64,000 nucleotides of DNA. It comes from Phoronis australis (taxonomy: Eukaryota > Phoronida > Phoronidae). The notes under the pieces are model-generated. The model was given only the letters and a program-made list of their open reading frames with translations, made no database searches and was not told the DNA's origin. The stretch is taken from NCBI GenBank assembly GCA_002633005.1, contig NMRA01000099.1, positions 425,468 to 489,467 of the forward strand. Reading direction: 5' to 3'. Positions 59,701 through 64,000 of this stretch are shown piece by piece. The position numbers and the translations under genes are program-made. How positions within the stretch are numbered: position 1 is the first letter of the stretch; every line of letters begins with the position of its first letter.

Positions 59701-59775
59701 GTCATAAGATGACTTACTGTTGATCCGAATGTTGTGCTTGCTGTCCTGGTTGTACGATGACTGTGCGCAGCCCAT
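56725..59775 (-). CDS. Probable two-exon gene for a 78-residue MGC-start (acylated?) protein, unrecognised
   Basis: Exon 1 (59775-59718) encodes MGCAQSSYNQDSKHNIRIN plus one base before the donor gtaagt. An in-frame TAG lies 18 bases upstream, fixing the start. Exon 2 (56903-56725) follows the acceptor cactctgttttag, is in phase, and encodes IIEATSNFEASTCDLTTRRS, FRKEEIIINERSSQQEIIEP and QEKDENSPNETNQSGSRTN with a stop. Met-Gly-Cys is the classic start of N-myristoylated and palmitoylated membrane-anchored proteins. The rest is polar, with a basic patch (TTRRSFRKEE) and an acidic, probably disordered tail. No family was recognised. The splice and phase agreement supports a real gene, but further exons inside the 2.8-kb intron cannot be excluded and no clear polyA signal was found. 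Confidence 0.55.
57251..57371. mobile_element. Mini inverted-repeat element, about 120 bp
   Basis: CCTAATTATCGGACG at 57255-57269 is exactly inverted at 57353-57367, with GTG(t)A preceding in both. Length and A+T-rich interior fit a miniature transposon. No clear target duplication. Confidence 0.55.
58255..58500. repeat. Dispersed repeat family B copy
   Basis: Contains aaagtcaccggccttggttt, gcgaatgtctggcggataat, tagctctggtcgacg and cccatcccgtccaacaacaa in the same order as copies near 16.4 and 21.9 kb. Confidence 0.75.
58755..59335. mobile_element. Foldback element with about 115-bp imperfect inverted arms
   Basis: The left arm (58755-58870: atcgaaattggagccccgat, gaaaacaggctcctgcacat, aacagctaaacagcc) matches the right arm in reverse (59215-59335: atcgaaattggaaccccgat, gaaaacagattcctgcacct, aacagctaagcaggcc). 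The 94-codon frame starting at 58753 spans the left arm and is an artefact of it. Confidence 0.85.
59370..59580. repeat. Dispersed repeat family C copy
   Basis: Has gggagaacagtgcaccaacc, then 'cgatcagccgtttctcagat' and 'tgttccgaagttggccaaac', parallel to the copies at 21.5-21.8 and 24.8-25.15 kb. Confidence 0.6.
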
Positions 59776-59779
59776 TAGC

Positions 59780-60920
59780 AACTCAACACACTAAACGGTG
59801 GCCGTTCAAGTCGCTTCCCGACTAGTCCTTGCGTATGGCATACGTCTGAGCAACGCCAACAAAGCGAAATATATCAATAATAGTCAAGGTGCTATACATA
59901 CACAGAATGACGTAAACTGATCGCTGAGCAAGAGTTAAGTAAATCTGGTAAATGCAACGTAAATGTCAAAGAAAATCTTGTGTGACGCGCGTAATTCTAT
60001 CGTTCACATAAAAGCAAGTTAGATTGCTTCCGTATGTCACACACCAGCGAAACTACTCGCGCGCACTAACACACGGCGATACACTGTATTCTTTTATATC
60101 ATCTAGGAGGCCAATAAAGATTCCTGGGACTTATATAATACCTAATGTTCCTTAATCAAATTTTAAAAGCGATTTCGTCATAAGGTTGCCAAGGCATCAT
60201 TTCTGTTCCAGCAAAATATTTTTTCTTGAGACAGCGAGAGTTCTTAGCCGGTGTAATAAAACCAACGAAATGTCATCACACGATTTTTCATTCGTTAAAA
60301 TTTCTTTACTTTCTAGTTGTGAGTTTGTATCTCAAGCTGACAAACTGGAAAACATGTACCAATTATCAAATTTCTTTGCGCAGTTTTAAACAACTAAACC
60401 ACTTGTGCTCATTTGGACAATTCAGTCTACAGTAGAAGTGGTGAAACAATACGAATCGTACCCTGCACTTTCACACACGCCAGTAGAAACGAATGGTTCA
60501 AGTGGAAGAGTATAGCAGTGGAAATTCGGTTACTCAACTTGTGTGACCACCACTAGGCACTGAAGTGAAGCCACTGCCAATGTCTATCAATGCCCTTTGA
60601 ATGATTGTGGAAAACCCTTAGTCAAACAAGTTCCATCAGGCAATCAATAAAGCTTTTCTTGAGCTTTAATAAAGGATTTTTCGACGAACCTAAGAGAAAA
60701 ACAAGATGCTGTGTACATGATAGAAGTCTAGTCAATGTGTTATTTGTAAGTATTTCAATTTCCTGTTATTTTCGCCAACGATTCATTTATATTTTAGTTT
60801 TTAGACACGACTAGTACGGTTTTTGTAGTGTTTAGGCACAGCGCACAAAGATCGCTACTTTATTATAAGTGAATTATTTTTATGAACCATTTTTATGTTT
60901 ATAATTACACTCTCTAGAGT
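59780..60920. other. Upstream of the MGC-start gene, no supported gene
   Basis: 59780-60100 is richer in CG dinucleotides and could include a promoter of the minus-strand gene. The frames at 60186-60435 and 60605-60814 (plus strand) have no domain. One ends at a donor-like gtaagt but has no convincing partner exon. Confidence 0.35.
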
Positions 60921-60929
60921 ACTGACTCG

Positions 60930-61005
60930 GTTACTTGCCTGTCCAGCTCCACTTATAAAGCGTTGGACTGCGTCCACCGAGGTCGTTGGTCCGAATACGC
61001 CTTCG
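60930..61005 (+). repeat. tRNA-like sequence (Ala-like relic, SINE head)
   Basis: CCAGCTCCACTTATAAAGCG aligns with the D-arm region of tRNAs, GTTGG-ACTGCGT-CCACC with an anticodon arm (TGC in the loop), and gaggtcgttggtccgaat with the variable region and B box. Mismatches in the T stem mean it is not a functional gene. Confidence 0.5.
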
Positions 61006-61106
61006 ATGTTCTCAAATACACAACATAATCTACCCGATAATGCGTGTCAAAGCTTTATTGGAATATACATAAAATAAAGTTACATGGATTTTTTATGTTT
61101 TTAAAC

Positions 61107-61340
61107 ACTGATTTTCATTAGATCTTTTTGTAGATGGCCAATTAAAGACGTATTTGCGGTATCATCTTGGATTGGCAAATGGCTGACCCTTATTATTTGC
61201 AAGACAATGGTGGATTTTCTCAAAAGATGTGGATACCTAAAATACTCTACTTGTAAAATTGCAGCAGAAGACGTTTCAAGCCCCCTTAGTGATGTGCTGA
61301 CACTAAAGATAAACGACCGTTTGGTTGACTTATTCAATAT
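61107..61340 (+). other. Open frame without ATG, possible last exon, unassigned
   Basis: A pyrimidine-rich acceptor-like gatctttttgtag near 61131 leads into WPIKDVFAVSSWIGKWLTLI, ICKTMVDFLKRCGYLKYSTC and KIAAEDVSSPLSDVLTLKIN before a stop at about 61340. The codon choice is plausible, but no family and no partner exon is known. The reverse frame is less protein-like. Confidence 0.2.
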
Positions 61341-61500
61341 ATAGAAAAACCGGAAGGAGCAGAATGACTAAACATTGGTCGATTATCATTTGAGAAGCTT
61401 GTATTGGATGGAATACTAGACTTTTTCATGAAGTTATTAGCTTTCACAAAAGTTATTAAAGCTACGTGATTTTGGGATTTTATAAAAATAGCCAGTTAAC

Positions 61501-61742
61501 ACCATTTCTAAAATCTACGGGTCCATTTACACCATCTCTAGCCTATTTACGATGGCACGACGTTTCAGTCGGTCATTTCATGAGTTACAGAGTTCTTAGA
61601 AAAACGAGCACGTATGTAGGCCTACAAAACGCTCATGGTGGTCAATGATAAGTACTTTTCTTGGCTCATCCGAAACCGAAACATCGTACCAACGTAAATA
61701 GGCTAGAGTTTGGTGTAAATAGATTTTAGAAATGATGTAACC
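61501..61742. mobile_element. Inverted-repeat element, about 240 bp
   Basis: catttctaaaatcta followed by 'ccatttacaccatctctagc' and 'ctatttacgatggcacgacg' is matched in reverse by catttctaaaatctatttac, 'accaaactctagcctattta' and 'cgttggtacgatgtttcgg'. The arms are about 70 bp. Confidence 0.8.
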
Positions 61743-61799
61743 ACATCCGCCACTACCTCAGAGAAGACAAATCGCCAACTCTCGCCGTTGTCTGCCATG

Positions 61800-62070
61800 T
61801 TATTCGCTGAAACTGTAGCCGGTGACTTTGTAAATATACGCTTGAGGGACACACTCGGAAAGTAAAGTAATTTCTTCAGAATTCGGAATCGAACCCATTA
61901 ACTCGATCAATGAAAACCTATGCGCTGAACCAATACAGTAAAGACTGGCCTTGACTTTAACGAATGTGTCACGGCTTCGCAGACACCGACACGTAAACCG
62001 GCCGACGGCTGTTTTTGTTATTTTCATAGCTCTGGTCAAAGCTTATAGTATAAAGTGTATGCCATTCAAC
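61800..62070. repeat. Dispersed repeat family B copy with tRNA-like head (61884-61945, minus)
   Basis: Reversed, 61884-61945 reads TTGGTTCAGCGCATAGG then a perfect B box GGTTCGATTCC. It is followed by tcatagctctggtcaaagct near 62024-62043, the hallmark of family B. Confidence 0.55.
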
Positions 62071-62159
62071 ACTAGAATTATCCGAAAACTGGGTTTTCCG
62101 GCCGCAAAAAGACATGTTCCCGGCCGGCACCCAGTCCGGCACTCGTCAGTCTGTCGCTT

Positions 62160-62214
62160 ACGGAGCGTCGTCATCTGATCAGTCTTAGTCGAATCCGTCT
62201 TGGGACTCATCTCA
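62160..62214 (-). other. Possible first coding exon, unassigned
   Basis: On the minus strand ATG opens MSPKTDSTKTDQMTTL before a donor-like gtaagc, with an in-frame stop just upstream. Lysine/threonine-rich and coding-like, but too short to assign. No partner exon was found at lower coordinates. Confidence 0.2.
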
Positions 62215-62607
62215 AGTCACTTTAAAATTGCTCAGTCGGGAAATGTGTTTTATTCTAAAAATGGGCTATTCATAAATTTACCTGAATTGCATGGGTGACT
62301 GGAGCATATGGCCCGGCGACTCACAATATATCAATTTGTATCTTCGGACCGTTCTCACAGAGAGCGGCCGGCGACAGAAGTGACCTCCGTCCGAATCCGG
62401 GATTGACAGTCGAGGGGGTAACTTATCGTGTCTTTCAATTAAAAAGCCTCTTGACTGTGAATTAACTTGCTCTGGAGCCTCTGTCTGCAAAACATGCTTT
62501 CTCGGACTTCTTAAAAGTGTGACTAACAAACACGAGCACGTTTTCAAGTGAGTCGTCTAGTAGGCGGCACTGAAACATCTAGTGACAGTCAAAAACATTG
62601 GGCAGAA

Positions 62608-62686
62608 TTTCAGGCCGTTAAGTTGGCATGCGTCTACAGTTGTTCATTTCAGGCCGTTAAGTTGACATGCGTCTACAGTTGTTCAA
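62608..62686. repeat. Tandem duplication, 39-bp period, two units
   Basis: caggccgttaagttg(g/a)cat followed by gcgtctacagttgttca appears twice in a row with one base difference. Confidence 0.95.
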
Positions 62687-63172
62687 GGATTTAATGGATT
62701 ATTTTGACCGCAAACGAATCTTAAAACAGTTTAAAGCTCACAATTTACATTTTGTTACTTAATCGGATAGCCTCGCATGGTTCTATCCTCCGAGTCCATC
62801 ATCGCGCCGCGGGTCGGTCCCATAGCTGTTGGTAAAATTTTTCATCAGAGCACTGTAGATGGCTCTGAGATAGCACGAAAATCACGTGACAGTTTGTTTT
62901 CGTTCACCCTGGTCATCTCTCGTCACCGCTCCACCAGTTACAGTTTGCAGCGACCAAGATGATCAATCTAAAAGCAGTGGCAAAGTGTTGCAAATTCACT
63001 AATATCGGTAATATCTTTGTTTTCAGCTTGGCTTTTGATACTTAAGGAAGTGAGCCTCACTTGACCCTTGTTGTGTCGGCGGCGTGTCACCGTTTTGTTT
63101 GCCAGTTGGCAGTTTAAAATTTGCAACTTGCTAGGTCATTTTGCCAGTTTTCGATTGCTTTGACCCGGGTAG

Positions 63173-63310
63173 AGTTCAGCAACGCTACGACCTCGCTAAA
63201 AAGGAAGACTTCGCGAGATTACGTGAAATATTACCGAGTATTTTAAAATAGAGCACGTGATTTTGGCTAGATTTAGTAGCGAGGTCCTTATAAGCGACCT
63301 AGAGTTACGT
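63173..63310. mobile_element. Short palindromic MITE, family E copy (inverted)
   Basis: GTTCAGCAACGCTACGACCT, then gacttcgcgagattacgtga, gagcacgtgattttggctag and 'agcgaggtcctta' match the copy at 49543-49683 read in reverse. Confidence 0.8.
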
Positions 63311-63769
63311 AACAGTGACCTGGAAAATTTCGCAATCAATGAAAAGGTCAATTGTGATTGAGAGTAAACTACTTTGACACGTTATCAGCCTTCAAGTCTG
63401 TAAGCCAACCCAGCATTGGTTGGAACTTTGGAAGTCTGCCCTGTGAAAGGGCAGAATTAAGTCTAGCCTTGGTACAATGAATATACAGCTTTGCACCGAT
63501 GTGGGTAAAAAAGTGGTAAGATAAAATCTGACACTAAATTAGTGTCGTTAAAATCTACAGTCTTCCTTGAGTAAACAAAATTATTTAACAGTGTTGGAAA
63601 AAATGGCGTTCTACCGTTATTCTGCTGCTAAAGTTATTGTGGATCGATCTTTAGAGACGGCTTTCGGCACCATGAAATATTGCGTCACCTATTGGCTGCA
63701 ATTTCTTTTTTCGCCGAGGATTCTTCAATCAACTGCTGTTCTTTCACGAGCTTGCGTAGGCAATGACCA

Positions 63770-64000
63770 TCGCCTGTGTTGGCCCGAACCAGAGGCGATG
63801 CAGAGGCTATAGGCGCTCTGTACGCCGCAAGCTTTTCGGCGAATTGTGCCTCGCACCGACTAAACCATCAAAGTCACGTTGTTATAAATACCTTTTGCGC
63901 ATAGAGGAACACCTTAGGAGGTTGTCGATGTGTTTAAGTCCTTCCAACTCGAACAAATACTCCCGTTATGAAACTTTTTCTTCGAGCAGTCCCTATTTCA
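63770..64000. mobile_element. Family D inverted-repeat element, partial at window edge
   Basis: gctctgtacgccgcaagctt, ttcggcgaattgtgcctcgc, accatcaaagtcacgttgtt and aaataccttttgcgcataga match the arms of the element at 35580-36015. Only one arm and part of the centre are inside the window. The 81-codon frame ending at 63812 runs into it and is not called as a gene. Confidence 0.75.

Larger units (their letters stand above)
56904..59717 (-). other. Intron of the MGC-start gene
   Basis: Contains a small inverted-repeat element (57251-57371), a family B repeat (58255-58500), a foldback element (58755-59335) and a family C copy (59370-59580). Nothing else coding was seen. Confidence 0.45.

Noticed and set aside
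60895-61077. Plus-strand terminal exon (STDSVTCLSSSTYKALDCVH...) with acceptor and AATAAA
   Set aside because: The same bases align better with a tRNA-like D arm, anticodon arm and B box, so this is a SINE head. The good-looking codons come from tRNA sequence.
16262-61945. Functional tRNA genes at B-box-containing sites
   Set aside because: A and B boxes are recognisable, but acceptor and T stems do not pair.

Overview
The window looks like nuclear DNA of an invertebrate animal, probably a marine bilaterian. It is about 60% A+T, has one clear gene split into short exons by kilobase introns, and is full of short inverted-repeat transposons, tRNA-derived SINE-like heads, satellites and decayed retroelements. 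No bacterial-style operon, rRNA gene or intact tRNA gene was seen. The species cannot be fixed from the sequence alone. Two single ambiguous bases (N at 4815 and 51773) lie in a TG microsatellite and between G and C homopolymers, and probably mark assembly trouble.

Region 1 (1-36.7 kb): the minus strand carries the 5' two thirds of a small G protein signaling modulator gene (SGSM1/2 type, RUTBC family). Nine coding exons run from a start codon at 36493 down to 1299. They join in a consistent reading frame into 326 codons, covering the RUN domain and the start of the Rab-binding PH-like domain. The TBC (RabGAP) domain must lie beyond the left edge. The introns hold a 932-bp-offset duplication with TG repeats, a 450-bp-period satellite whose three submodules each carry a CTCF-like motif, a family of about 420-bp inverted-repeat elements, a 25-bp x 8 tandem array, a 41-bp minisatellite and SINE-like copies.

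Region 2 (36.7-47 kb): a transposon graveyard. It holds a non-LTR retrotransposon (endonuclease part at about 37.5-38.2 kb, reverse transcriptase part at about 41.4-42.7 kb), a 120-bp near-perfect palindrome made from a Penelope-like fragment, and a broken Penelope-like element with RT and GIY-YIG parts (about 43.3-44.4 kb). Several short unassigned coding-like stretches follow.

Region 3 (47-64 kb): mostly repeats and unassigned ORFs. The best-defined element is a 601-bp non-autonomous DNA transposon (52903-53503) with perfect 20-bp terminal inverted repeats and a perfect 10-bp target duplication. A probable unrecognised two-exon gene on the minus strand (59775 to 56725) would encode a 78-residue polar protein starting MGC, a typical acylation start. 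A third copy of the 35.6-36.0 kb inverted-repeat element runs off the right edge.

Exon joins were made by eye from splice signals, reading phase and family knowledge. No search or alignment was run.
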